This document shows, in pieces, positions 23,975-32,226 of a DNA stretch of 64,000 bases. This stretch comes from CAZCEC01 sp964497615 (GTDB lineage: Bacteria > Chloroflexota > Anaerolineae > Anaerolineales > UBA6663): the NCBI GenBank assembly GCA_964497615.1, contig CAZCEC010000002.1, positions 62,001 to 126,000 of the forward strand. Direction: 5' to 3'. The position numbers were made by a program, and so were the translations under genes. The notes beneath the pieces were generated by a model. The model was given only the letters and a program-made list of their open reading frames with translations. It did no database searches and was not told the DNA's origin. Each line of letters begins with the position of its first letter. Position 1 is the first letter of the stretch.

Positions 23975-26139
23975 GTTCCCTCGATGGGCAAAGTCGCCGC
24001 CACGCGCGTGCCGCCGCCGGGGCCAGGCTCCAGCGTGAGGGTGCCGCCCAACTCCTCGGCGCGCTCGCGCATGGAGCGCAGGCCCACGCCGGGGCGCAGC
24101 GCGGCGGGCAGGCCGCGGCCGTCGTCTTCGATGGCGAGGCGCAGGGCCGCGCCCTCCAGGGCGAACTGCACGCTGGCCCGGTGGGCGCGGGCGTGGCGGA
24201 TGATGTTGGTGAGGGCCTCCGACGCGATGCGGTAGGCGGCCACCTCCACGGCGGCGGGCAGGGGCGGGGCATTGGCGGGCAGGTCGCCCACCTCCACGCG
24301 CAGGCCGTTGGCGCTGGCGGCGGCCACGTGGTCGCGCAGGGCGTCGGCCAGGCCGCGCTCGTCCAGGGCCGGCGGGCGCAGGCCATAGACCAGCCGGCGC
24401 ACATCGGCCACGGTGTCGGCGTTCTGGGCCAGCACGCTTTCAATGAGATCGGAGGCGGCGGCGGGATTAGTGTGGAGGTGCTGCTGGGCGGCGGCCAGCT
24501 TGAGGCCCTGGCTGGCGAGGGCGGGGCCCAGGCCGTCGTGCAGATCGCGGCGCAGGCGGCGGCGCTCGTCCTCCAGCGCGGTGACGAGGCGCAGGCGGGC
24601 GCGCTGCAATTCGCGCGTGAGGCCGATGGCGTGGACGGCCAGCCCGGCCTCGCGGGCGATGTTGTCCAGCAGGTGCTGGTCGAGCGGGCTGAAGGCCTCG
24701 CCGGGGGCGCGCGGCGCGACGAGCAGGCGGCCCACCACTTCATTCTGGTGGGTGAGGGGCCAGCCTTCCAGGGCGGCGGGGTCCGGCGGGCGGGCGGTGA
24801 CGGGGCGATACTCCACGACTTCGGCGGGGCCGGGGCCGCGCGCAATCTCGACGGCGGCGTAGGGCAGCTTGAGGGCCTGGCCGACGGTCTCCACCAGGGC
24901 GGGTAACAAGGCCTCCGGGGCGACGGCGGTTTCGAGCCGCTGGCCCAGGCGGTGGAGCACGGTGACGGGGTCGTCGCGCTCGCCATACATCAGGCGGTTG
25001 ACGCCGCGCTGGAGCCGGTCGCGCAGGGGCTGGGCCAGGACGGCCACCAGGCCGGTGGCGAGGAGCGAGAGCGGGCCAGCGGCGCCGGAGCGCAGCAGCG
25101 CGCCCAGGCCGCCGACGACGAGGACATAGAGCGCGACCACGCCGGCCGTCAGGCCGCCATAGACCAGGGCGCGGTTGAGCAGCAGGTCAATATCCCACAG
25201 GCGGTAGCGGAAGAGGGCGAAGGCGAGACAGACGGCGAGGAAGAATTGGGAGGCGTACCAGACGGTGCCCTGGATGAGCTGCCACAGCACGGCGGATAGG
25301 CCGGGTTGGATGAGGGCCTCGCCGGTGATGACCTCCGCGATATTCCAGACCGAATAATCGACGAGCCAGTTGAGCGCCACCAGCGCAATGCCGAACAGGA
25401 ACCATTTGATCTGCTGGCGCTGGAGGGGATCGGCCACGCGGCGGTAGCGGTAGTAGAGCGAATAGACGACGCTGAGGGCCAGGCCAACCTGGATGAGCTG
25501 GGGCAGGGGCACGGGCCAGTTGTAGTAGGCGAAGGGGAAGTCGGCCAAGAACTGGGTGCTGGCGTACAGGCCGAACCAGACCAGCGCCACCCAGCGGGTC
25601 CAGCGCGGGGTAAAGCGGCCGTCGGGGAAGGCAAAGACGAGAACGGCGCCTAGCCCCACTCCGCCCACGAGCACGGTGTGGATGAGCACCGACATCCAGG
25701 CGCGCTCCGGGTTCCAGTTGGCCCACTCGGCGATGGGGGCGTAGAGCTTGCCGGTGGCGCCCAGCCCGGCCAGCATGATGGCGAACAGGACCGCCATCAG
25801 CCGGTCGGAGCGGCGGCGCACGATGATGAGGCTGAGGGCGAAGAAGGGCAGGGCGGCCACGACGGGCAGGGCAGCGGTGTACGCGCCGTAGAAGGCGGGC
25901 GACATGCCAATTTGCGCCAGGCCGGCCTCGAACGCGGCGCAGTGTTCCCAGGGCTGCTGCTGGGCGCACGGGCGGTGATTCTGGTCGTACCAGTGCCACA
26001 CGCCCATGGAGAGAATGAAGATTGAGAGAAGGAAGAAGCTGGCCCAGGCCAGGCGGGCCGCCCACTGGGCGGGGCCGCGCAGTTCGGGGCCGGCGATGCG
26101 TGAAGCGGACGGGGCGGCGGGAGCGGTGAGGGCGGTCAT
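23971..26139 (-). CDS. Multi-helix sensor histidine kinase (HisKA_3)
   Basis: 722 residues: about nine N-terminal membrane helices (residues ~25-330), a GAF-like region (~390-500), a HisKA_3 dimerisation helix with phospho-accepting His534 (RRDLHDGLGP), and a HATPase domain with EALTNIIRHARAH and EDDGRGLP. It would autophosphorylate and pass phosphate to the NarL-type regulator encoded immediately downstream. The frame is open to 26319 but the sequence before 26139 overlaps the upstream gene and has no kinase character, so MTALTAPAAP at 26139 is taken. The stimulus is unknown; a membrane signal or the small secreted protein encoded upstream is plausible. Confidence 0.9.
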   Translation of the reverse strand: MTALTAPAAPSASRIAGPELRGPAQWAARLAWASFFLLSIFILSMGVWHWYDQNHRPCAQQQPWEHCAAFEAGLAQIGMSPAFYGAYTAALPVVAALPFFALSLIIVRRRSDRLMAVLFAIMLAGLGATGKLYAPIAEWANWNPERAWMSVLIHTVLVGGVGLGAVLVFAFPDGRFTPRWTRWVALVWFGLYASTQFLADFPFAYYNWPVPLPQLIQVGLALSVVYSLYYRYRRVADPLQRQQIKWFLFGIALVALNWLVDYSVWNIAEVITGEALIQPGLSAVLWQLIQGTVWYASQFFLAVCLAFALFRYRLWDIDLLLNRALVYGGLTAGVVALYVLVVGGLGALLRSGAAGPLSLLATGLVAVLAQPLRDRLQRGVNRLMYGERDDPVTVLHRLGQRLETAVAPEALLPALVETVGQALKLPYAAVEIARGPGPAEVVEYRPVTARPPDPAALEGWPLTHQNEVVGRLLVAPRAPGEAFSPLDQHLLDNIAREAGLAVHAIGLTRELQRARLRLVTALEDERRRLRRDLHDGLGPALASQGLKLAAAQQHLHTNPAAASDLIESVLAQNADTVADVRRLVYGLRPPALDERGLADALRDHVAAASANGLRVEVGDLPANAPPLPAAVEVAAYRIASEALTNIIRHARAHRASVQFALEGAALRLAIEDDGRGLPAALRPGVGLRSMRERAEELGGTLTLEPGPGGGTRVAATLPIEGT

Positions 26140-26164
26140 GGCGGGTGTCTCGCAGGCAGTGGGA

Positions 26165-26551
26165 TTATGCCCAGATTGGGCGGCGAGGGGAAGCGGCGCG
26201 GCGGGCGGCAAGGAGCGCCAGGGCCAAGATAGCGGCCAGCGCGGGACCCCCGACGACCGGCGACAGACGACCGAAGTCGGCGGCGTCTGACGCGACGGAA
26301 GCCACAGATACAGGGGCATGTTCCGGCGTAGGCACGGGGGCCGCGGCGGCGATGACGGGCGCGTCTTGGCTGGCGGTCGCCTGGGCGGGGGTTGGCACGT
26401 AGACCGGGGCTGGGGCGGTGGGCACGGCGGTGGGGACGGGGCCGGCGGCGGGCGCGGCCTCGGCCGGGCGGGCGGCAGTGTGCGCGGCGAAGACGGCCAG
26501 GGCGATGATGAGGGCGGCGGCGAAGGCGATGGGGCGGCGGGTGGCGTTCAT
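26165..26551 (-). CDS. Small Ala/Pro-rich secreted protein
   Basis: 128 residues: a signal peptide-like N-terminus (MNATRRPIAFAAALIIALAV), a Pro/Ala/Val/Thr-rich middle without recognisable domain, and a C-terminal hydrophobic helix followed by RRAASPRRP, like a surface anchor. No lipobox Cys. Unrecognised family. GGAG sits 8-9 bases before the ATG at 26551. It is the first gene of an operon with the kinase and regulator, so it may be a sensor accessory or envelope protein whose expression is autoregulated. Confidence 0.65.
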   Translation of the reverse strand: MNATRRPIAFAAALIIALAVFAAHTAARPAEAAPAAGPVPTAVPTAPAPVYVPTPAQATASQDAPVIAAAAPVPTPEHAPVSVASVASDAADFGRLSPVVGGPALAAILALALLAARRAASPRRPIWA

Positions 26552-26596
26552 GGGCGGCTCCTGGTGTGTGTGTCGGCGTTCGATGGACACACAATA

Positions 26597-26650
26597 CGAC
26601 GCAGGCGCCCCCAGTGTCACGGGAGGGGCAGTCCTATTTTGCTCCTATTC
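26597..26650 (-). promoter_or_regulatory. Promoter/operator of the kinase operon, shared with 54.9 kb
   Basis: Read on the minus strand: TAGGACTGCCCCTCC, then GTGACACTGGGGGCGC, eight bases, and a TATTGT -10. The core GACRCTGGGGGCGC, the 8-base gap and the TATYGT box recur upstream of the lipoprotein gene at 54858. TAGGAGCAA precedes both. The GC-rich palindromic half-sites are candidate NarL-type regulator sites. Confidence 0.6.
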
Positions 26651-26724
26651 GGCGTCCTGGGCCGCCAAAAGCTGTCAGGCTGGGGGGGATGGGGCAGGCT
26701 GGCAGGCTTTGGCAGGGCGCATAC

Positions 26725-26753
26725 TTGAGATGGCAGGCGCGAAATGCGATAAA
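26725..26753 (+). promoter_or_regulatory. Promoter of the small membrane protein gene
   Basis: TTGAGA (26725-26730) and GATAAA (26748-26753) are 17 bases apart, with TGC before the -10, the same TGCGATAAA seen at 1476-1484. The transcript start would be about 35 bases before the ATG. Confidence 0.5.
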
Positions 26754-26796
26754 GCAACCACTAAAGGTTCGCCGTTTCCGCTGAAAGGAGCCACCC

Positions 26797-27015
26797 ATGT
26801 CCGACCCATTGTCCACCCTGTTTTCGGCATTGCAGCGCGAGAGCTATCGGGACACCATCGGCGAGCAGGAATTCGACCGCCGGACCTACGAGACCCTGCA
26901 TGGGACGGGCGACCCGGCCCAGCGGCGGCGCCGCCTGGGCCGCCGGGTGCTGGGGCTGGCGGTGCTGCTGGCGCTGGCGGGGCTGGCGTGCGTCTGGCTG
27001 CTGGGCCTGGTGTGA
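26797..27015 (+). CDS. Small single-helix membrane protein
   Basis: 72 residues: a charged N-terminal half (RESYRDTIGEQEFDRRTYE...) and a C-terminal membrane helix (LGLAVLLALAGLACVWLLGLV) preceded by a run of Arg. A good Shine-Dalgarno (AAGGAG) and its own promoter support it as a real gene. It is divergent from the kinase operon. No family recognised; similar tail-anchored miniproteins act as regulators of membrane complexes. Confidence 0.65.
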   Translation: MSDPLSTLFSALQRESYRDTIGEQEFDRRTYETLHGTGDPAQRRRRLGRRVLGLAVLLALAGLACVWLLGLV

Positions 27016-27021
27016 CCGCTG

Positions 27022-27118
27022 GAGAGACGCAGTGGTGCCGGAGACGCGGCACCGCCGCGTCTCTACGCGTTGGGTGGAGACGTCCCGGTGGGGCGTCTCG
27101 GGCCGGTGCGTCTCTACG
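27022..27118. repeat. GAGACGC / GCGTCTCTAC palindromic repeat
   Basis: Several copies of GAGACGC and its complement GCGTCTCTAC form overlapping hairpins, e.g. GAGACGCGGC with GCCGCGTCTC. The right edge (GTAGAGACGC on the minus strand) supplies the TAG stop codon of the retropepsin remnant, showing that the element inserted at or replaced that gene's 3' end. Confidence 0.75.
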
Positions 27119-27305
27119 GGGTGAGGGTGATGAAGCGACGCGGCCCGTCGTAATGGAAGACGAGCCGATTGAGCACGTTGCCATCCGCGCCGGTGTCCAG
27201 CACAGCGTCCACAGCAGGCGTGGCATGCCCCGCGTCATCGGTGAGGGTGACGGCCAGGCGAGGCACTGGCTCGCCGCCGGAGGGCGGGCCAAAGGGGAAG
27301 GCCAT
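27114..27305 (-). pseudogene. Retropepsin-like aspartate protease with internal deletion
   Basis: 63 residues. Residues 29-44 (TPAVDAVLDTGADGNV) carry the DTGAD active-site motif of single-domain retropepsin-like proteases, and residues 43-63 (NVLNRLVFHYDGPRRFITL) match the usual C-terminal ending of this family (…GRDVLNRL…LDGP…). The normal ~60 residues between the active site and that ending are missing, so the flap and most of the fold are absent. The ends are joined in frame. It follows its DUF5678-like partner by 7 bases. Most likely a decayed gene. Confidence 0.6.
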
Positions 27306-27312
27306 GGCGCGT

Positions 27313-27696
27313 CTAGGTCAGGCGCGGACGGCGGAGGATGAGGGGCGACAACGGGTGCTCGCTGGCCTCGACGTAGAGGATGGGCAGATCTGGAAAGCGC
27401 GCCGAGACGCGCGCCCGCAGGGCGGTGCGGTCGGGGTCCGCGTCCAGGATGCGGCCGGGCACGATGGCCACGAATTGGCCGGCGTACTGGTCGCGGCTGG
27501 AGGGAGGCAGGCTGAACCAGTATTCCTCGGCCGCAATGATAGCGCGGTCCCAGTCGTCCCAGCCGTTCGCCTCCGGCGTGGCCGCCTCCTGGGTGCGCAG
27601 ATAGTCCGCGAAGGCCAGGAGTGTCTCGGCCTTGTCGGGCGGCAGAGAGTCCAGCAGGTCCAGCAGGCGCGCGCGTTGGGCAGGCGAAGAAGTCAT
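27313..27696 (-). CDS. DUF5678-like small protein
   Basis: 127 residues: an N-terminal helix (ARLLDLLDSLPPDKAETLLAF, like antitoxin-type DNA-binding or dimerisation segments), a variable middle, and DQYAGQFVAIVPGRILDADPDRTAL, the pattern of small DUF5678-type proteins often encoded before a retropepsin-like protease. A TAGAAT -10 box is at 27723-27728 on the same strand. The protease partner downstream is decayed. Possible antitoxin-like role, not proven. Confidence 0.55.
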   Translation of the reverse strand: MTSSPAQRARLLDLLDSLPPDKAETLLAFADYLRTQEAATPEANGWDDWDRAIIAAEEYWFSLPPSSRDQYAGQFVAIVPGRILDADPDRTALRARVSARFPDLPILYVEASEHPLSPLILRRPRLT

Positions 27697-27749
27697 AGCG
27701 CGGTGGATAGGCGAGATATGCCTATTCTACACAGTAATGATGCCAGCGA

Positions 27750-28772
27750 TCACTCGAACGTGAGGACGATGCGCCCCAGCGCCCGCCCCGCGCGCAGGTG
27801 CGCCAGCGCTTCGTTGGCCTGGGCGATGGGGAAGCTGTCGGTGACGATGGGCTTCCAGGACGGATGAGCCACGGCGCGGATCGCGTCCACCGTGCACTGC
27901 CGCCCGCCGGACCGGGTGCCGATGATCTCCAACTCGTTGACGGCGATCTGGCGCGGATTGAGGGCGGGGCGCTCCTGGGTGTAGCCCAGGACGACCAGCC
28001 GCCCGCCGCGCGCCAGCGCGCTGACCGCCTGCTGGATGGTCTCGGCGCGGCCCACGGTGTCAATGATCACATCCGCGTCGAAGCCGCCCGTCAGGCCGCG
28101 CACCGCGCCGGGCAGGGGCGTGTCGTTAAGGTTGGCGGCGCCGTGGGCGCCGAGGGCGAGTGCGCGCTGGCGCTTCTCGTCCGACACGTCCAGCCCGATG
28201 ACGGTGGCGCCATATTGGGCGGCCACTTGCAGCGCTGCCGACCCGCACCCGCCCACGCCCAGGATGGCGACGATCTCGCCGGGCGCCACGCGCCCGCGCT
28301 GGACGGCGTGCACGGCGGTGACGACCGCATCGGCGATGACGGCGCCCTCCGCGAAGGGGATGCTCTCCGGCAGGTGGAAGAGCTGGCGGGCGGGGACGAG
28401 GAAGTATTCGCCATAGCCGCCCCAGTGCTGGAGCACGCCCAGGATGCCGCCCAGGTTCACACACTGGGTCTCGCGGTTGGTGCGGCAGTAGGCGCAGTTG
28501 CCGCACGAGTAGAAGATGTTGGGCACCACCCGGTCGCCCGGAGCGAAGCCGGTGACGCCCCGGCCCACCTTGGCGACGACGCCGGCCGGCTCGTGACCCA
28601 TGACGAAGGGCAGGGCGGGCGTGTAGCCCCATCCGTCAAGCATGTGCAGATCGGTGCCGCAGAGGCCGCAGGCTTTGGTCTGCACCAACACCTGACCGGA
28701 GGCCGGCGGCGGGGTGGGCACATCGCCGTAGGTGAGGGGCTGGCCGAGGGTGTGGAGGATGGCGGCTTTCAT
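27750..28772 (-). CDS. Zinc-dependent alcohol dehydrogenase (MDR family)
   Basis: 340 residues. Catalytic zinc ligands Cys38 (GLCGTD), His60 and Glu61; structural zinc cysteines 90, 93, 96 and 104 (CGNCAYC...C). NAD(P)-binding GVGGCG is near residues 172-177. It oxidises a polyol, sugar or alcohol reversibly; sorbitol/threonine dehydrogenase-like. First gene on the left side of the catabolic island. A -10-like GACAAT lies upstream within a CACGAAT repeat. Confidence 0.9.
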   Translation of the reverse strand: MKAAILHTLGQPLTYGDVPTPPPASGQVLVQTKACGLCGTDLHMLDGWGYTPALPFVMGHEPAGVVAKVGRGVTGFAPGDRVVPNIFYSCGNCAYCRTNRETQCVNLGGILGVLQHWGGYGEYFLVPARQLFHLPESIPFAEGAVIADAVVTAVHAVQRGRVAPGEIVAILGVGGCGSAALQVAAQYGATVIGLDVSDEKRQRALALGAHGAANLNDTPLPGAVRGLTGGFDADVIIDTVGRAETIQQAVSALARGGRLVVLGYTQERPALNPRQIAVNELEIIGTRSGGRQCTVDAIRAVAHPSWKPIVTDSFPIAQANEALAHLRAGRALGRIVLTFE

Positions 28773-28869
28773 AAGGGAAAAACCATTGTCACGAATGACA
28801 CGAATTTACACGAAGAAGGCAAATGGCACCCATCCGCGGAGGGAGCGCCGGCCCATCAATGCCGATGAT

Positions 28870-29011
28870 TGTCACCTTGAGCGCGAATGACGGACGGTGG
28901 GGCTGGCGCGCAAGGCGGCGCGCGAAAGGTATCACCGATACCACAACGAGGTGCTTCGCGCGCAGGCCGGACAGGCGGCCGGGGTTGTTGTCATTCGCGC
29001 TCAGCACGACA
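28870..29011. repeat. MITE-like element, copy 1
   Basis: 142 bp beginning TGTCACCTTGAGCGCGAATG and ending GCGCTCAGCACGACA, with internal GCGCGAAAGGTATC and CTTCGCGCG. It fills most of the 271-base gap between the alcohol dehydrogenase and amidohydrolase genes. Same family as the copies at 31856, 32065 and 42454. Confidence 0.85.
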
Positions 29012-29044
29012 GAGAAAGCGAGGGGGCGCAACGACCGGCGACGA

Positions 29045-29986
29045 TTACGCAGATATGCCATAGACTTGCGCGGCGGTTTCCCCCAGCACTGCGGCGCGCT
29101 GATTCGAGTCCAGGAAGTCGCAGTGGCGCGACACCCAGCCAAGCAGTTGCTGATAGGTGGCGCCAGCCAGCGTGCCAGGCGCGTCGGTGCCCCACATCAG
29201 CCGGTCCGCGCCGATGAGGGCGGCGGCGCGCTGCACGGCGATGATGGCCGGCGGCCACGGGTACTCCTCCGGGCTGGCGAAGAACGGCAGGGCCGAGAGA
29301 TCGAACCAGACGTTGGGCAGCCGGCCCAGCGCAAGCTGCTCCTCCCAGGCCGCGTCCTGCGCGGGGGTCGCGGGCGCAGCGGACTGCGCAGCCAGCGGCG
29401 GCTGGGCCAGGTGGGCGATGACCAGGCGCGTGGCCGGGTGGCGGCGGGCCAGGGCTTCGACGGCGGCGGTTTGGTAGCTGGGCGAGCCGGGCGCGCCGAG
29501 GTCGAGGGTGATGGTGAAGCCAAGTTCGGCGGCCAGGGCGTACAGGTCCACGAAGGCCGGCTCATCCAGGCGCAGATCGGGATACAGGCCCAGGAAGCCG
29601 GTGCCCGCGGACAACTCGAACTTAAGAATGCGGAAGCCTTCATTGGCGCGGCGGCGCAGGGCGGCCTGCGGGTTGGGGCCGCGCGGGTCCACGAAGGCGG
29701 CGCCGGTGAAGCGGTCGGGCCACTGGCGCACGGCGCGGGCCACCGCCGCGTTGCACTCGCCGTAGAAGGAGCCTTGCAGCAGCACGGCCCGCTCCACGCC
29801 CGCCCAGTCGAGATAGTCCAGCGCCACTTCCGGGGGGAAGCGCGTGCGGCCGGGGAAGGGCGGCAGCATGCGGTGCTGTGTGGCCGGGCCGATCTGGACC
29901 CGGCCGCGCTCCAGGGGCAGCACGGCGCCGCGGCCGATGCGGCCCTGGACGCGCGGGACGAGGTGGAGGTGAGAATCAATGATCAT
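29045..29986 (-). CDS. Amidohydrolase-2 family hydrolase (lactonase-like)
   Basis: 313 residues starting MIIDSHLHL with the metal-binding His6-x-His8, and a TIM-barrel pattern (VIAHLAQPP, MWGTDAPGT near the C-terminus with the last Asp ligand). The family (COG2159/COG3618) includes decarboxylases and sugar-acid lactonases such as fucono-lactonase. Neighbouring dehydrogenases, enolase-type dehydratases and an aldolase make a lactonase role plausible. The ATG at 29986 is used because the metal motif starts there; the frame is open to 30040. Confidence 0.82.
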   Translation of the reverse strand: MIIDSHLHLVPRVQGRIGRGAVLPLERGRVQIGPATQHRMLPPFPGRTRFPPEVALDYLDWAGVERAVLLQGSFYGECNAAVARAVRQWPDRFTGAAFVDPRGPNPQAALRRRANEGFRILKFELSAGTGFLGLYPDLRLDEPAFVDLYALAAELGFTITLDLGAPGSPSYQTAAVEALARRHPATRLVIAHLAQPPLAAQSAAPATPAQDAAWEEQLALGRLPNVWFDLSALPFFASPEEYPWPPAIIAVQRAAALIGADRLMWGTDAPGTLAGATYQQLLGWVSRHCDFLDSNQRAAVLGETAAQVYGISA

Positions 29987-29996
29987 CGTATCTTTT

Positions 29997-30044
29997 GTCG
30001 TTGGCGGCGCGCTGCCGTCACGACGGCAGCGCGCCGCCAACGAC
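29997..30044. repeat. Perfect 23-bp inverted repeat
   Basis: GTCGTTGGCGGCGCGCTGCC... (29997-30019) is followed after two bases by its exact complement at 30022-30044. It fills the gap between two co-directional genes. No T-run follows on the minus strand, so it is not a standard terminator; it may be an mRNA processing or stability hairpin, or a dispersed palindrome. Confidence 0.9.
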
Positions 30045-30049
30045 GAGCA

Positions 30050-30949
30050 TCACTGTGATTGATTCGGGCGCGTGCCGATGATGGCGCGGGCCTCGGCGGG
30101 CGAGGCGATCTCGCGGCCCAGTTCACGCGCGATGCGGACGATCTTCTCCACCAGCAGGGCGTTGGTCTCCGCCAGCACGCCGGGCGTGAGGTAGGGGTTG
30201 TCCTCCCAGCCCACGCGCACGTGGCCGCCCAGCATGATGGCCTGGGTGAGGATCTGCCACTGGGTGTCGGGGTCCATCACACTCACGTTCCAGTTGAGCT
30301 TCCACTCGGTGGGCAGATGGTCGAGCATGAACAGCAGCGCCTTCTGGGTGGGCGGGGTCCAGCAGCCGCCGCGCCAGCCCAGGAACAGGGTCGTCCAGAT
30401 CGGCTCCGGCAGCAGGCCCTGGCGGGCGATGTACTGCATGTTCCAAAACGCGCCGGTGTGGAACGACTCGACTTCGACCTTGACGCCGTGCTCCATCGCG
30501 GCGCGGCTGTAGGCTTCCAGCTCGTCGCGCGGGTGGCTGGCGTACATCTCGTTGGCGGGGAAAGCCGGGTCGGGCTGAAAGAACTCGTCGTGGGCGTTGA
30601 AGGCGATGGCCATCATGTCCGGGTTGAGCTGCATCAGCCCGGCCTTCTCCTCGAAGCGGGCGCTGGCGATGCCGAACTGCATGACGGGCGGCGTGGACAG
30701 CCCGCCGTTGATGAGGCCCTGGAGCTTCTTCCACCCTTCGTGGTCGATGCGCGAAAGGCGGCGGCCGTCGGCCTGCATCTCGCGCTCCAGATGGTGCACG
30801 CCGTGGATGTGGGTGATGCTGGCCCCGGCGTTGACGGCGCGGATGTACTCGGCGGCCACGGCCTCCACGTCCGTGGTGGGCGGGCACAGCGGGTTGCCGG
30901 GGTACGACATGGTGGAGTCGACGGTGATGGTGATGATGAGTTTGTCCAT
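30050..30949 (-). CDS. Beta-keto acid cleavage enzyme (BKACE, DUF849)
   Basis: 299 residues of the BKACE/3-keto-5-aminohexanoate cleavage family, which condenses a beta-keto acid with acetyl-CoA to give acetoacetate and a new CoA ester. Zinc ligands His47 and His49 (THIHG), and the late VGWEDN glutamate are visible, as is LITITVDSTM at the N-terminus. AAGGA precedes the ATG. It is part of a co-directional run with the amidohydrolase and TIM-barrel genes. The keto acid is unknown. Confidence 0.88.
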   Translation of the reverse strand: MDKLIITITVDSTMSYPGNPLCPPTTDVEAVAAEYIRAVNAGASITHIHGVHHLEREMQADGRRLSRIDHEGWKKLQGLINGGLSTPPVMQFGIASARFEEKAGLMQLNPDMMAIAFNAHDEFFQPDPAFPANEMYASHPRDELEAYSRAAMEHGVKVEVESFHTGAFWNMQYIARQGLLPEPIWTTLFLGWRGGCWTPPTQKALLFMLDHLPTEWKLNWNVSVMDPDTQWQILTQAIMLGGHVRVGWEDNPYLTPGVLAETNALLVEKIVRIARELGREIASPAEARAIIGTRPNQSQ

Positions 30950-30961
30950 GATTGATCCTTG

Positions 30962-31792
30962 TTAACCCATTGATTTCAGTGATTCTCGAAGAAAGGCAAG
31001 GCCAAGCCTTGAACCTTCCTCGGGGAACGGCCAGCCCCACAAGTCGAGCATCCAGGTGCCAGTGTAATGGATGGCGCGCAAAGCAGCGAGGATGGCGGGC
31101 AGGTCCAGCCGGCCGCGCCCGGGGGCGAAGTGCAGCTCCGAGCTAACCTGATCGCTGTCGGAGAAGTGGACGTGGTGGATGCGCGGGCCGAGGCGGGCGA
31201 TGGCGGCCGTGTAGCCATCCGGCAGGCCGACGCCGAAGTGGCAGCAGTCGTAGGTCAGGCCGAAGTCATCCGCGCCCACGCGGTCGAAGAAGCGTAACAA
31301 CCAGTCCAGGTCTATGCCGAGGGTGAAGGGGTGGACCTCGACGGTCAGGGCCACGCCGTGGTCGCGGCCAAACGCCACCGCCTCGCGGAACAGGTTGGCG
31401 GTCACGTCCAGCAGCGCGCCGTGGAGCACGTCATCGGCGACGTTGGCGGGGCGGCGGCCCTCCCAGGTGAGCAGGTCGCGCATCCCCAGCGCCTCGGCGG
31501 CCAGGATGTCGCGCTTGAGGCCGGCGAGGACTTCGGCAGTCGCGTCCGGGTGGAGCAGTGGGGCATCGAAGTAATCGGTCCCGGCGGCGTTGAGGCGCAC
31601 GGCGGGCGTGCCCAGGGCGCGGCAGCGGTCGGCCAGTTCGCGGCGCAGGTCGTCGGTCTTGCAGGCGGCGATTTGGGGCGGCCACAACTCCAGGAGGTCA
31701 TAGCCGAGGGCGGCGGCCAATTGCAGGGCGGCCTCCAGGGGCCGGTCGCGGAAGATCATGGGGTTGCCGATGATCTGAACCCTGTCAGGCAT
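30962..31792 (-). CDS. Sugar phosphate isomerase/epimerase-like TIM barrel
   Basis: 276 residues of the AP-endonuclease-2/xylose-isomerase-like superfamily: AAALGYDLLELWPP, LTVEVHPFTLG, LTYDCCHFGVG and IHHVHFSDSD strands give Glu, Asp and His metal ligands. Members isomerise or epimerise sugars and sugar acids or act on inositol derivatives. The frame is open to 31921, but the extra N-terminus is a translation of the adjacent repeat, so MPDRVQIIGNPMIF at 31792 is taken. Twelve bases before BKACE: one operon. Confidence 0.82.
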   Translation of the reverse strand: MPDRVQIIGNPMIFRDRPLEAALQLAAALGYDLLELWPPQIAACKTDDLRRELADRCRALGTPAVRLNAAGTDYFDAPLLHPDATAEVLAGLKRDILAAEALGMRDLLTWEGRRPANVADDVLHGALLDVTANLFREAVAFGRDHGVALTVEVHPFTLGIDLDWLLRFFDRVGADDFGLTYDCCHFGVGLPDGYTAAIARLGPRIHHVHFSDSDQVSSELHFAPGRGRLDLPAILAALRAIHYTGTWMLDLWGWPFPEEGSRLGLAFLRESLKSMG

Positions 31793-31812
31793 GGCGGCTC
31801 CGGTGAGGCTCA

Positions 31813-32016
31813 TTGTCACCTTGGCCCACGGGGCGGCGTTGACAATGGCCTTCACTGTCACCCTGGCCCACGGGGCGGCTGCGCACAGCGCGAATGACGG
31901 CGCCTTGTGTTGTCTGCCCATTTGCGCGCGAAGGGTATCGACGGCGCATCACTGATATGTTTCGCGCGCATCTTTGATGTGAGGCACAAGGTGGTGGGGA
32001 CGCGCTCAACATGACA
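31813..32016. repeat. MITE-like element, copy 2, with duplicated left end
   Basis: Full copy 31856-32016 (161 bp): TGTCACCCTGGCCC at the left, GCGCGCGAAGGGTATC and GATATGTTTCGCGCGC inside, GCGCTCAACATGACA at the right. Its left end is duplicated directly at 31813-31845. Together with copy 3 this accounts for nearly all of the 434-base gene-free stretch 31793-32226, where I see no gene. Confidence 0.85.
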
Positions 32017-32064
32017 ATGGGGCTCCTGAGATGCGTGGAGTGCAATGACATCACTGACGCTCAC

Positions 32065-32204
32065 TGTCACCTTGAGCGCGAATGACGGCGCTCTGTGCTG
32101 CCAGCCATTTGGCGCGCGAAAGGTATCGCTGATGGATCGATGAGATGTTTCGCGCGCCTCCTTGACGTGAGGCCAGAGAGGCGAGTGACGCGCTCAACAT
32201 GACA
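32065..32204. repeat. MITE-like element, copy 3
   Basis: 140 bp, the most regular copy: ends TGTCACCTTGAGCGC and GCGCTCAACATGACA are inverted, and the flanks CAC and GTG extend the palindrome. Internal GCGCGCGAAAGGTATCGCTG and GAGATGTTTCGCGCG form inner inverted arms. Confidence 0.88.
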
Positions 32205-32226
32205 GTGATTCTCATGGAAGGGTGCC

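Noticed and set aside
29997..30044. Rho-independent terminator
   Set aside because: No run of T follows the hairpin on the transcribed strand.
31793..31921. N-terminal extension of the TIM-barrel protein
   Set aside because: The 43 extra residues are a translation of the repeat element (two AAPWAKVT-like copies).
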